In this document: one piece after another, positions 44,719 to 57,409 of the stretch
Position numbering within the stretch: position 1 is the first letter of the stretch
How the letters are laid out: every line of letters starts with the position of its first letter
Source: Lineus longissimus
Taxonomy: Eukaryota > Nemertea > Pilidiophora > Heteronemertea > Lineidae
Reading direction: 5' to 3'
Length of the DNA: 64,000 nt
Assembly: GCF_910592395.1 (NCBI RefSeq)
Contig: NC_088318.1
Span: 1,426,001-1,490,000, forward strand
Translations under genes and position numbers: made by a program
The notes under the pieces: generated by a model
Told to the model about the DNA's origin: nothing
The model's input: the letters and a program-made list of their open reading frames with translations, nothing else
Database searches by the model: none

Positions 44719-47700
44719 ATGTCTGAGAACGCTGTCCCTAGCCGGAAGGTTGTCACCGTGGACAACATGAACCCACATCTGAAGAAGATGGAGTACGCAG
44801 TGAGGGGGCCAATCGTGGCCAGGGCAGCCGAGATAGAGAATGAAATTAAGAAGGTGTGTGGCATTCCTTCCCTTTCTTTGGAATAAGTTGGTTGGAAATA
44901 CATAATAAAGGCTCGATGGTGTTCGGAGTGGATTATTATTGGATTCAGAATATCTACTCTTTTGAACCTTATGTTAGTTCTTCACAGCCAGTTAATCATG
45001 TGAAATGACCATGTGTGTAACAGCAATATTGTTGGGTAAATGTTGAAATTGGTTATTAGCAACATCTCAAATCCTCTTTTTCAGGGTGTGAAGAAGCCAT
45101 TTCCGGATGTAATCCGCTGTAACATTGGTGATGCTCATGCGATGGGTCAGGCACCAATCACATTTCTAAGACAAGTAAGTTAGTGCTCAGTATCAGACAA
45201 GTACAGGTATTGGCAGTATTTCATATAACTGCAGTACTGCAAAAGACTTCATATTTGAGAGATGTTTCTGATTCTGAGGGAGAATTCCAATTCAAAACTG
45301 TGGGATAACTTCAGAGGCTAATTATACAGAGTCTACGAGTGCTGAGACTAATTTCTGTTTGTTGTAACCCAGGTTGTTGCATGTGCCACTCTGCCAGCAG
45401 TGCTGATGGATAGCCCTCGTATACCACAAGATGCTAAGGATAAAGCCAGTAGAGTTCTAGATGGCTGTGGAGGGAGAAGTCTAGGTGAGGCAGTCTTTAT
45501 GCTTTGCTTTTACTACTGTAAACTGCAAAAAATGTTGCCCAAGAGTATCATGCCGTCTGACCACATGACCTTTTAAACTCTAGCTGAGAGTCTGAGCCGC
45601 TAGACGGCGGCAACTCAGTGATTGATTCATGTTTTGTTTTGGTTCAAATTGCAACTGGTCGAGCTGCCTCTGCCTATTGAAAATCTTGGGGTACGTAAAA
45701 TATAACTCTTATTATGTTTTCCTATTTGTTTTAGGGGCTTACAGTAACAGCTTGGGTATTGAAGTGATTAGGCGTGATATTGCCCAGTATATTGCTGAGA
45801 GGGATGGCCACCCGTGTGACTACCAGAATGTATTCCTGTGTACTGGAGCAAGTGATGGAATAAAGGTACAGATTTGATTTGTTTTCATAACTTGAAAGAA
45901 ACAATGTTACAAGCAAATGTGAAGTTTGAAATCAAAAAGTATAAATCACTCTGCCTTTTTCTCATTTGAGAGTTGACAACTAAAATAACTCAATCGTCAA
46001 GGATAATGGTGATACATTCACTGCAGCAATTTGGCTGAGACGTTCCTCTCAGCATCCTTGACTGCATGATTTATGAAGCCTATCAGTGTTGAATACTGTA
46101 TGTTCTATTTCATTTATTCACTTATTCACTTAAACTCCATGCTGCATCCAAGTGTACCGGTAACATTTCTCTGTCTTTGCTCTTTAAGTCCATTCTCAAG
46201 TTGATGATGACAGGCGAGTCCGGTGACAAGCGGGCCGGCATTATGATCCCAATCCCACAATACCCTCTCTATACAGCTAGCATCGCAGAATTCAATGCGT
46301 ACGGGGTGAGTCACATCTCTGACTATAACTCGCAGATTGTTGCCTTTCTTATTGGGTCAGAGTGCGTTCAGAGAGCTTTCTTACAAGTTTCTTCCATTTT
46401 GCTTTTGCTGCGATTGTTCCGTGCCACTATATTTGGGTGCCAATTAGGTTTATTGTCCTCGATACTTCATGCTGGCCAGTCAGGCCGCTACCTCTTCATG
46501 TTTCTCACTTAGAATTCAATCTTTGCTTACCCTGGACATCGACAACAACATCTCTTATGAACCAACTCGTTTTACAAGATTATTCATTCTACTTGATGTT
46601 CTTTTCAGATCAATTATTACTTAAATGAAGAGAACCAGTGGGGATTGGATCTACCTGAACTCAGACGAGCTTTGAATGCAGCCAAAGGTCACTGCCAACC
46701 TCGTGCCATCGTTGTCATAAACCCTGGCAACCCAACCGGACAAGTACTCACCAGGAAGAATATAGAAGAGGTCATACAGTTTGCTTACGAAGAGGGATTA
46801 TTTATAATGGCAGATGAGGTATGTGGATCTTTCTCCGCTGTGGAATGCTTTCAAGTTGTGATACCAAATGCCTGCCATGATCAAGGGATTGGCAGTGATG
46901 ATGTCACATGCTTGTCACGTATAACATGGATGACAGCTCACTGTTTCATCACTAGCATTTGCATCTTTTAAAAGAACTAAGGGCCATGAATTGTCTAGAT
47001 GTGTGGTATCTCTCGTGTTGAGGTTCTTAGAAATGTCGTGTTTGCTTGTCAGGTTTACCAGCACAACATCTACGCTGAAGGTTCGGCGTTCTACTCATTC
47101 AAGAAGGTCTTGATGGAGATGGGACCAAAGTACAAAGACATGGAACTAGCCTCGTTCATGACCACTTCTAAAGGATACATGGGAGAGTAAGTACCAGTGG
47201 CAAATTTTGGCGAATTGGGCAGAGAAATAATGCTTTGATGGACTCGGGGAGTGGATTTGACATTGATTGCTTATTGAAGAACGGTATGGCATATCTCTCA
47301 TTCGGCTGATATGCATTCAGTAATGCCCCTAGTTAACAAGTTAGTGATAGGTACCTTTCTATTTCTTGCCAAGCCTCATAAAACCTTTACAATTTATATC
47401 ACTTTTCTTTCAGATGTGGAGCGCGTGGTGGATATTGTGAGGTAGTAAACCTTCACCCAGATGTCTATGCTATGCTGACTAAATCTCTCAGTGCCAAACT
47501 GTGTCCTACCATTTCTGGACAGGTAAGTCTGATGTCTTCCTACATTTCTTAACACACATGATGAACTCACTAAAAAATTACAAGATTAACAATTGGGGTC
47601 ACCAATGAAAATTTTTCACAAGACAAAGTATTAAATTTGATCTTATTTAGTTCTAATTATTTTGGTTTGTGTTTTATTTCCTTCAGACTGCAATGGACTG

Positions 47701-48679
47701 TGTCGTCAATCACCCGAAGCCTGGAGATGCATCTTACGAACTCTGGTCAAAGGTGAGTCTTCAGAAACAAGCTTATCCAGTGTCCTTCCAGCCTTCTCTA
47801 TAACAACTGAAAATTCAGATCTCTTTGAGTTTCAAAAGAATTCTTGATGTTCAGAGTTTGATTGGATGAACTGCCAACCATGTTCTTATTCAACGTTAAG
47901 AGAGAGCAATATTGCCGGGAATCAAACCCACAACTTCTTGAGCATAAGGCCGAGATGTTGCTATACCACACCGTTCCTCAGAAAACATTATTCTTATTTC
48001 ACTTTCTTTGGCAGGAAAAAGGAAATGTGCTTAGTGATTTGGACACCAAGGCGAAGATGGTGACGAAGTTATTCAACTCGATTGATGGAGTGACGTGCAG
48101 CGAAGTTCAAGGTGCCATGTACTCATTTCCCAGGATACATCTACCGGAGAAGGCTGTGCAGGAAGCTCAGGTAGGGTGCGGTGTGACTTATAATATAAGA
48201 TTTGAAAAATAAGATGACCACGGTCACAGCTAGTAAGTCTGATATTACAAATAGATATTTACCAGGCCGGCCGCCATGTTTCATGACTGCAGTGATTTGA
48301 CCTGGGTGGCTAATTTTGACATGAGTTCTCATCTGTCAGACGGAATAAGCATCCCACCTAGCACTCACCTCCAGTAAGTCTTGGGAATTATCTCTTTCTT
48401 AGTTCACTCAGTACGATGTTCCTTTTGACTACAGAATCAGAGCTATTTGTTCTCACATTGTTATCATCTTTTCAGGCCCGAGGTATGAAACCAGACGCTT
48501 TCTACTGCTTTCAACTTTTAGAAAACACCGGAGTCTGCGTCGTCCCTGGTAGCGGGTTTGGCCAGAAAGAAGGAACGTATCATTTAAGAATGACAATCTT
48601 ACCGCCAGTAGAGAAGCTACAGGAGGTTCTACACAGGTTCCAGAATTTCCATGAAGGATTCATGGCGAAGTACAAGTAA
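44666..48679 (+). CDS. GPT2: Alanine aminotransferase (GPT/GPT2 type)
   Basis: A PLP-dependent enzyme that interconverts alanine plus 2-oxoglutarate and pyruvate plus glutamate. Coding exons: (44666)44719-44853, 45085-45174, 45373-45484, 45735-45865, 46189-46305, 46609-46818, 47053-47186, 47414-47522, 47687-47752, 48015-48170, 48476-48679; all phases agree. From the ATG at 44719 the protein is 487 residues. Key segments are [36 protein letters not shown] and the PLP-lysine motif TSKGYMGE, split across 47186|47414. The C-terminus contains [20 protein letters not shown]. Match to vertebrate GPT/GPT2 is strong along the whole length. The frame stays open upstream of 44719 with an Arg/Ser-rich, acid-free sequence, so a longer mitochondrial form is likely. 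Confidence 0.93.
47860..47995 (-). mobile_element. tRNA-derived SINE in a GPT intron
   Basis: Read on the minus strand, TGTGGTATAGCAACATCTCGG and GTGGGTTTGATTCCCGGC form an A-box/B-box tRNA-like head with normal spacing. It shares GCCTTAT and TTGTGGGTT(T/C)(G/A)A(T/C)TCC with the SINE in the first dynein intron. It lies between GPT exons ending 47752 and starting 48015. Confidence 0.6.
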
Positions 48680-50400
48680 ATGCCACCAGGGGGCCAACAA
48701 TGAAGAGTATATCATAGTCAGTTGATGAAATAGTGACAGTTTGCATTTTATGATGAATTGCTGCTTCACAATTTTAGCTAAGGCTCAAATCAGCTGTGAT
48801 CACAAGTGAATATATTTAGACTTAGGAGTGTTTCCCTTGACCATGTATTGAGTGGATGAGAAAGTTGTAAAAAATGATGAATTTTATCAAATACACGTAA
48901 TTGCTTAAATATCTCTTTACTGATTATAGCACTGTGGTCAAGGTTCAATAATTTCAGACTGATTTTATGTCAGCTACTTAGAAAGGGGTGTTGCTGGGTC
49001 AACCTTCATACTCAGTGACGTTTTTGCTTTGTACTCCGCAAACATCTTGTTGATATTTTTCTTTGAATATGACAAGATGTTTATCATTAGATCTAGACCA
49101 ATCCTGATTATGCTTATAATGAGTATGGGTAGTACACGTATTGTGCCATAGGTCTTTGCTCTTGAATGAGGCATCCATTAGTGATTGAGAATGCAGCCTC
49201 CTACAGGACCAGCTTCTTTGTGTACAAATATTATGGACAACACACTGCAGATTGCTTTTGTACAGTAATTTATGCTGAAAAGAAGAACTACAGTTGCTTT
49301 TCATTACACCTAATCCTTTATTGTGATAAAATTTCTTTTCACCATTCGATGCATGTAATTCATGTTGTAACAACTACAGCTTAATACTGATCAATCTCAT
49401 GTGACGATTTTTACATGTTCATGTATGACCACCATTTGGTAACAATGTAGCATTTGTTTTGAAAAGAGTTTAAACATTCTGAAAATCGAAGCATATTTCA
49501 GCTGCTTAAACATGCCGAACTACTTGCTTATTTGACTGTGAGTTCTACTGAAATCAATGTATGTCTTCGTCTGCTAAATACACAAGACCAGGCACAAAGA
49601 TAAATATTCGTTCTGCCAAATATGAATGTATTTTTTAGCAACTGCCTTGTATTTGAAATGAGGCTAGGTTTATTTTAAATAAGTAAAGTCACCTGCATGA
49701 ATTTGTACTCCACCATGTTGATATTCTAAATCTGTTAAAGAAAGGCTTTGTTCAGTTGAGTTAAGTATTTGTCTAGTAAGGTATGTTGTTAAATAGTGAA
49801 TGTAGATTGAATGTGCGTGCGCTGGTGTAGAACTCATGAAAGGAATCCAACTGAATTTAAACAGCTGAATTACTGTCATTATTGTTGAATATGTGCTGCA
49901 TATGGTATTGACGAAGGACCATGCAATGATCAGCCAAATAGCTGAATCATTTGAGACAGGTATTTTCTGTAGCTAACTGCCCTCATATTTGGGTGTTACC
50001 AAGTCCAAGGTCGACAAGGTGGAGTCTAAAATAGAGTCAAGATGAGACTGTATAGGTTATGGTAATGGAAACTTCATGATGGCACCTTTTAACCATATGA
50101 TTTAATTGTGCTGCTTTACCACTGACAGAAGCCTGTATATCAATACTGTGTCGAGGTTATTAAGCCAGTTGAGGAGCTCCTGTACAATCCCTATGTATTA
50201 GATAGACATGCATCTCAACCAGTTTGATTGCACTGATACAGTATCTTACTAGCGTCATGGGTGTGATTTGGCAATGTAAGGTTATTTCAGTCGAATATGC
50301 TGATGAGGTCTGCATGTCTCGTGATTGTTAGCCATGTTTATGCAGATACGGTAGGATAACATGTGGCCTTTTGTTGAATAAATTCAGTTTTAATGTAACA
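48680..50400 (+). other. GPT 3' UTR with probable poly(A) signal
   Basis: Non-coding AT-rich sequence follows the stop. AATAAA at 50377-50382, followed by T-rich sequence, is the best candidate terminal signal; if used, the 3' UTR is about 1.7 kb. Short open frames within it look like chance. Confidence 0.45.
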
Positions 50401-51103
50401 CTTCTCTTGTCTGATTCATGTTTTGTCTTCTATTCCTTTGTCATCCACCGTGTGTACAGCATGTGGAATAAGAGCGGCCATAGCTACTGATAACGCTGAA
50501 GGTCCTTTATGATTGGCTATCACACATGGGAGTCACCTAGGCCACGCCGAGGAAGCACAATTGGATGAAACACAAATTGCATCATTTGGATCTCGTGAAG
50601 CAAAACCAGGGTCGTTTACTTGATGGCCAGCCCTTTGTGTATTGCATCTGCCTTGGGTGCAAATATTCCTTGGTTCGAGTTTTCCAGCTTCTGAAAGGTG
50701 GAGGTCATCTTCATCCCAGGTTATACAGGAATCCTATTCAGAGGGGGTAGGCAGATCGGCAGGGAAATGCTGCAGCCTTGGGCAATCTGAAGATTTCTGT
50801 TGCAGACGCCATCCTAAGCTTGCAGGAAGTTATGAACGCTGCTCAAAATGCAAGAGGGAGGGCCAGCCATTACTCCTCTGATCTGACAAGAATAACTCGT
50901 CTCTTGGCTGGAATTGTTTTCAGCTCTGAATTAGCCAAGGATGTGTATTGGTTTAGGTTGTGCATTGGCTAAGCTTGTGAATTGTCCTTGGTTGTGAAAT
51001 GTCCTCAGACTATCACAGCTGACCTGTTTTAGGAATGAACATTCTTGGGAGGGTGGTAAATACCGGAGACATGAAGGCAAGATTGATTTGTGATTGTATA
51101 TTG
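50401..51103. other. Intergenic gap between convergent GPT and TSNAXIP1
   Basis: No gene, RNA gene or strong repeat is visible. The two flanking genes end toward each other across this interval. Confidence 0.6.
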
Positions 51104-51644
51104 TTTATTTGGACGGAATATATTGTACATCAGAAACTCTATGAATATACAGTTATGTACACAATAATTACTCGAAAAAATATTTGACATGCTGCATCAG
51201 AATCATGGACCAATATACATGATATATGTGAGATAGGGAGTCATCAGTAAACTGCGGCACTGGGTCTCTCGAGCTGAAGTCCCTGATTCTGAAAGACAAC
51301 CCACTGCCCAGGCCCCAGCCCAAAATGGATGGAACGCATACAAGAAAATGGCACGTACACTAATAGTGTAAACAGTAACATCTTCGCAATCTAATGTACA
51401 CAACCTACAGAAATAAGGAGATTTTCATTCAATGAAATCTTTGCTTCTAGTAATTCAGTTCCCTTAAAGATGATACACATGGAGTACTTTACAAGTTTAA
51501 AAGTCACACAAATGTTGTACTTGAATTGTTTTTTTAGGAAGGCTCTCAACCATCAAACTGTCATGTCCCTAGCCACATAGAAAGATTGCATATCAACATA
51601 GCTCAACAACTTTTCATAAAATGTTCACAAAACTTTATCACAGT
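51104..51644 (-). other. TSNAXIP1 3' UTR
   Basis: Read on the minus strand, non-coding sequence follows the TAG at 51645-51647 and reaches a canonical AATAAA at 51104-51109 (TTTATT on the plus strand). This gives a 3' UTR of about 0.54 kb. Confidence 0.55.
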
Positions 51645-54600
51645 CTAAGGCTTTTTGCCAATTCTATAGATGTTGCCATTTTGTAACCGCTCAACGATGC
51701 GTGATAATTCGGCTGGTGCGGCCTCCTCTAATCCCTCCTTCGTTACCCCGAATACCCAGCAAAGGTAGGGGTCCATTTGCTCCTGGCTTATCTCGGGGTC
51801 AATCACAGTTATGGCTTTCCGCAGGTCACTCACCTCAATCTTTTCAGGGCTGAAAAAAGCAAGAGAACCTGTTGATTCAGGATTGTGAAGTAAATTTGGG
51901 GCACGCTTTTAGTAGACGATGTATTTGTTGCAATCCATCATGGTATTGATAGCCATTCACAAAGGAAACTTGTCCCTCTGTCCCACCCACTTTGGATTCT
52001 ACGAAGAATTCTGCCATAATTCTCCCTGAGAGTTCGAATTGAGACGGCCCAAAACTGATCAACTCTCTCTTCAGTCGGAGTTAAGACGAGTATATGACCA
52101 CATAGTGAGACAGTCTTTGGGATGTTTAAACAGTTTTTAAACATCATCTACTTTCCAAACTTACTTCAAACCGACCATCTCTTGTTTAATTTCTTCCACA
52201 TAGTCAAGCCGATTCTGCTTCAATAATTTCTTCACTTCGTCGAGGAATGCACCTGTCTTTCCTTCATCATCCTAAAGAAGGACAATAAAGTGCTTTAGGA
52301 GAAAGGAGTGCAAAGCTCTTAACAGAGCTACTTGACAGCAACAAGAAGGTTGAAGTTGAAAATGATAGCTTAACCTGTAGGTAAAGATGGATTAAGTCAA
52401 CGGAACTTGGGGTGAACACAAGACCATTATCACTTAGCCATAACCAGTACCAAACAGATCATCCTTGTAATTGTCACGGTTTTATAGAAATAAGTGGAGC
52501 AATCTAATCATAACTTCACTCAAGCACAAGCACATAACATGAGATGAGGCCAGCTTGTTCTGTCTTAGAAGGTGAAATTGCTTCACACTTTTTTGCTCCA
52601 AGACCAGCACAATGAGAGAGAAGACAGTAATTACCTCCATGAATAGATTCTGGAACTCCAAGGCCTCCACATCCTTGGCCTCCAACTCTTGCTCTGCAGC
52701 TCTCATCATTGGCACCACTGCATCCTCCTCCTTCTCAAAGAACTCGATCAAAGCAGCCTTGAAGTCCTCCTTGGGGATCTGTCCCTCCGTCCCCTTCTCC
52801 TGATTGAGCTTCTGCAGATGTCCAACCAATTTGGCAATCGCCTGGTACTGGGAATGGTACAATTCCTCATCAATCTACAAACAAAAGTCGTCAAGAGTCA
52901 CAAATGAATGAATGTGTGATGAAAATTCAAATGTGGTTCATTGGCCTTTGTCAGGTACTATGATGTCTCTAAATTTTCAGGAGTTTTCAACTTACTCTTG
53001 ATGATGGATGGAAACCTGTAGGTATACCTTTCCTACTCAACCATCAAGGACGCCAAAGAACCCTATCCTTTCATCTCAAAAGTACTTCTCCCTTCCTCAC
53101 CTCCTGGAGATTGTACACCCACTCAACCATCACCAACCCCAGGTCGACTTACTGAACCATTTACGACACCAAAGAATGTCCCCATCCGCTCGTCGTGCGA
53201 GTACTTCTCACTTGCATCCTGGAGATTGTATGCCCACTCTACGATCATCTGCTCAATGCCAAACCTCTTCTGCAGATATTCGAACAAGAATGATGGCATT
53301 GGTTGTTTACTGCCATCTTCTCTCTGAAATAAACAAAACCAGGTAAAGCAACATGGTCATTGATTTAGCCTTGAAATGAGCATTACCTTCATGCTTGAAA
53401 TTCTCGGAAAAATGGCTTAAAAATATCTTGAACAGAAAAGACCAGACAGAAGCTTATATGCCTCAAACCTACTCCCTGACGAAGAATGGAGAGGAATACT
53501 GGCCAGAGGATGCCACCCTGACCACATAAGTCTGTGGCAGAACTCTCTAGGCCAGCTGACTGCATTTCAAAGACTGATGACTGACTGTCTAGCATGCACC
53601 TTAAAGTATCAGGGGCAAAGAAGAAGAAGAGTACCTCTTTGTCGGCTGCTGCCTTCTCCTTCCAGATGTCCTTAATGAGAAGAGCACAGTCACGCTTTCC
53701 AAGGCGACGATTCCGCACTTTGCCCTCATACTGAAGATGCTTCGGCACAGACTCGTCAGAACCCTATGAAAAAAACAAAGTTCATGTCTAACAATCAAAT
53801 GCAAAAGAAAGATGCCACAAGTTAAATCTTCAGCAATTCTTTACAAATCAGCAATCTTGTGTCCTTTTGGCACCACCAAAGTTCAAACAGTTGCTGCGAC
53901 TTATGTGGCAAAAGATGAAGTCGCCAGGTCATTAAATCCAATGGCGTCCAACCATAGTGATGCAGTAGAACCTCCGACGGAATTTGAATGAAAGAGATGG
54001 ATATATTTGATAAACTTTAACCCACCTTGCCATCAAAGAATTCTGACCCTCCCACATCACCGACGTTCCCTCCAGCAATCTCATTGAGTAGAGCTTCAAC
54101 CTTTTCATCACTAGTTTTACCCTCGGAGAGCTCCTTCCACCGTCCGATTCCTCCCTGGATAAACTCAGCGCACTTGTCCCACTCTGGCCTGGATACGAGC
54201 ATAAAGTAAATAGATTGAAGAAACAAGGCAAAGGACATTGTAATAGTAGAATCACATGCAAACCATGAAAGGTTTCAAAAGCCAGGCAACTGATTTCGAC
54301 TGTCAATTGGTCACCTCTTGACCTTTCGGCATTCCACCCTTCCCCAGATCACACCTGCTCGCCCTACTGGAATCATATCAGGTCACCCAGCTAGCTTCAG
54401 TGCTACGTAACTCACCTTGGCGTTGCACTTCTTCGAAGAGTTTCACATTCAGTGTAATATTCATCTCTTTGACTTATGACCTGTTTGTTGACATCAAGCA
54501 ATGTCCTGGAAAAATACAACAAAAGTTTTCCAAAATGTTTCGAGATAAGACTTCGAAGCAAGAGATAGAGTCTGAAAGTGGACATATGTTCGTACTTCAC

Positions 54601-57409
54601 TCCCCCAGTACATCGCAAAAACAGTAGATCTCCATAGAAGTTGTCAATGGCGTATTGGCCAATCGAATCTGCATCAGCTGTTAGCGTTTCCTTCATGTTG
54701 TTCGCACTGGCCTTGGTTGAATAGAAACCCGACTTACTGCACCATCTACAGGCATTCATCAAAAGTTCACTTTCTTATAACAAGACTTTGATGACTAGAA
54801 TCAGTTGGTCAACTTACTCATGCTCAGCTTGTAACTTTGCCATGTCACTTTCTGATGTCTTTAATGATTCTTCTAATTGCTGAAAATGGTCAAGAAATAG
54901 GCATGAGAGACTTCAATAAAGATTTGCAAGTACACCAAAAGTGCCTCATATCAATTGTAGAAAAAGGTGTTACATGCACTGCCTCCTTTTAGTTTTTCAA
55001 TCACAGTTTCCCTTAATTTCTCAACCAAGAAGGCAATATAGCTACAACAACTTTTTAAACTAAGACTTCAATCATTCAATCATTAAGACTTCAATCATGA
55101 CAACAGATATAACCAGGGTTTGCGCAGAGAGGGGTGAGATGATTTATTTCAATGAATCTACCGTATATTTTGCCTCAAGTTGTTCATAATCTCTGCGTGG
55201 GATGACATCGCTGTAATTAGCTATCATATTGTTTAATCGGATGGATGCTCCTGCTTCATCCTCGCGAGCTTTCCTGAAAAATAAAACATTTTTAAGTACC
55301 CACGATAACGTCAAACTGAGACTTTATCAATACTGTAAAATCAGTCAGGAGCTGTCCTGGCATACTGGATGGCAGTTAATTTCAGTAATGAACAGCTGCT
55401 TATTGAAAATCATGACTGTAGACCGCTCCTGGTCATGTTAAATAATGGCCACCATATTCAAGCCTTCACAGATAACAGTCACTAAAACAGCATCTTTTGA
55501 TGATTCTCATCAGATTGAAAGCATAAGAAGAACTATTTGAGCAACTTTCAGTGAAACTCAGTTTTGTTCAAGACAAGGAACAACCATTATCCTTTCATGG
55601 ACAGATGTAAACATAACAGCTATCTCTCAACTCACTTCAAGGCAATTTTAAGCATAACAGGGTCCACTTCTTCTTCATCCAAATCCTTCATGCCTTGTTT
55701 CGATAACGCAATGTCCTCTTGTTGGTATCTGAGATCGTTGATGTCAGACACAAGAAGTTTCCTAGCATCACATTCGTCTCGATACTTTAAATACTCGGCA
55801 GAAAGTTCATCTTTTAATTTATCCACAGTCGTCTCAAGATCCTTCATTTCATTCTTCAGGTCAGAGATTTTCTTGTAAAGGCCGCTGTTTTCCTTTTTGA
55901 GATCCACAATTTCTGCAAAACAATGCTTAAAGATTAGCTTGGATGAAGAAGAAAACAAGTTTCAGGTGACCAAAGTTTTAAAAAATACCACAACATCAAG
56001 TAGTACTAGGAGTCTTTTTCCCGTACTTTGATCAGGGCGACCTAGAAGGGCCCATTACAGATACTTATTTATGTCGTATTTCATTTCCTTTTTTAAATTG
56101 TCAAATGACATTACTGGCAATGCCATACCTTGTTTCTCTTGTTCTCGCAACGTCATAATCTTCTGATCACACTGCTCAGAGACAGTAACCAACATCTGTC
56201 TGAGTGGGTCCATCTGGCGAATGACTTCCCTCTGATACGCCAACATCATCTCGTACTCGTTCTTGATGGAAGATAGTAGGGGCTTGTAAGTCTTGAAATC
56301 TTCAATGAGGTATTCAAACACTTCTCGATGCGCCTGTAATCTTAACTCACTTGGGCCAACTTCTGTCACCCCAAGAGATCGTAGCTCCTTCTTCAAGAAA
56401 GACTCTAGTTGATCTAGAAATCTTGGCTTAGGAACAATCTGCGGTTTACCCATGTCTTCCTCATTATATACTACAAGGGATTTGTTCTTCGTCAGGGTAA
56501 CTGAGGTTCCTGATGATATTTGTCCTGTCGCATGGGCTGGCCATGTTTCAACTGTTCCTGCCTTAGTATCATTGTAGGGCTGGAAAATAAATATCGCAAA
56601 TGTGAAAAGTTTATTTAAGAAGATGCTATCCATCTCCATGACTTGCTCGAGCAGTAAAGTTCAGCTAAAGGCTTGACCAAATGTGCCCTCTCACCACACT
56701 TCAATATTCTAACTTAATCACATCTCTGAGAAAAATATTAATCATTTTCAAGTCTCAATGTCAATGAACTTTTAAATAGATTATTTACCTTCAATGTGTT
56801 TGGTGGTGGTAAGGGATGTTTTGGAGCATATCCCGTCAGTTGATAGGGTGCTCCTGTCAGACCTTCAAACTTTGCATTTTTTGCTGATATACTAGCGATT
56901 GGCTTTGGGTTGCTGAAAAAATTTTATGAATGATTAATTTAAAATGTTTCCAAAAATCTAATTCATTTCAAAGTAGGCCTAAATACACCTCCCTACAATG
57001 CAATGCCGCAGTTTTTTTTATGCAAGCCAAACTGACTCCCACTTCCAGCTCAAGCAATTTGCCAATTCGCAATTAATTGTCTCCGGCCTCTGCACTGCAA
57101 AATAAATTTGCGAGGTCATCAGTATGCCAATTACTAGGACTATAAGAGACAGATGATGAGGTGAGGACAATAGTACTATATAGTGTATCCTGTTAATCAA
57201 TTTCTAAGAGTGTTTTGTCCATCTGCAGAAGAAATGGGGTTCCGGTTATTTACATTAGGGGTCTGGCGAAATATGGGTATGTTTGACAGATGTCATTCCT
57301 CAAGCAATTTTTGGCCTCTTAGAGCAGAAGTAAAAAAGGACTGTCGCCTATCAAATATCTACCTCCCAATAGGAGGTAGTCTAGCTAGTGCTAGACGCTC
57401 CATAGACAT
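51645..57409 (-). CDS. TSNAXIP1: Translin-associated factor X-interacting protein 1
   Basis: A 725-residue coiled-coil protein of ciliated cells and testis. Exons in reading order: 57363-57409, 56789-56912, 56129-56579, 55636-55912, 55162-55273, 54818-54879, 54416-54505, 54026-54188, 53635-53763, 53153-53323, 52635-52874, 52165-52271, 51645-51849; total 2178 nt, divisible by three, with every phase matched. The TSNAXIP1_N domain is unmistakable (LRLQAHREVFEYLIEDFKTY, then KPLLSSIKNEYEMMLAYQRE). Coiled coils fill exons 4-7, then come RSATPRPEWDKC and a C-terminal EF-hand-like helical part ending IGKKP. The first exon (MSMERLALARLPPIGS) is less certain: it rests on a matching phase and its position 90 bp after an X-box. 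In vertebrates the protein binds translin-associated factor X; its exact role is not well defined. Confidence 0.9.
53036..53138 (-). pseudogene. Decayed duplicate of a TSNAXIP1 exon
   Basis: About 100 bp in the intron next to exon 53153-53323 align with the 3' half of that exon. Shared stretches include GCCAAAGAA / ACCAAAGAA, GTACTTCTC, CCTGGAGATTGTA and CCCACTC. In the minus-strand frame the copy starts VEWVYNLQE, where the exon has VEWAYNLQD, then hits stop codons. The donor position now reads GTAGGA. It is therefore a broken tandem exon copy and is not expected to be translated. Confidence 0.75.
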
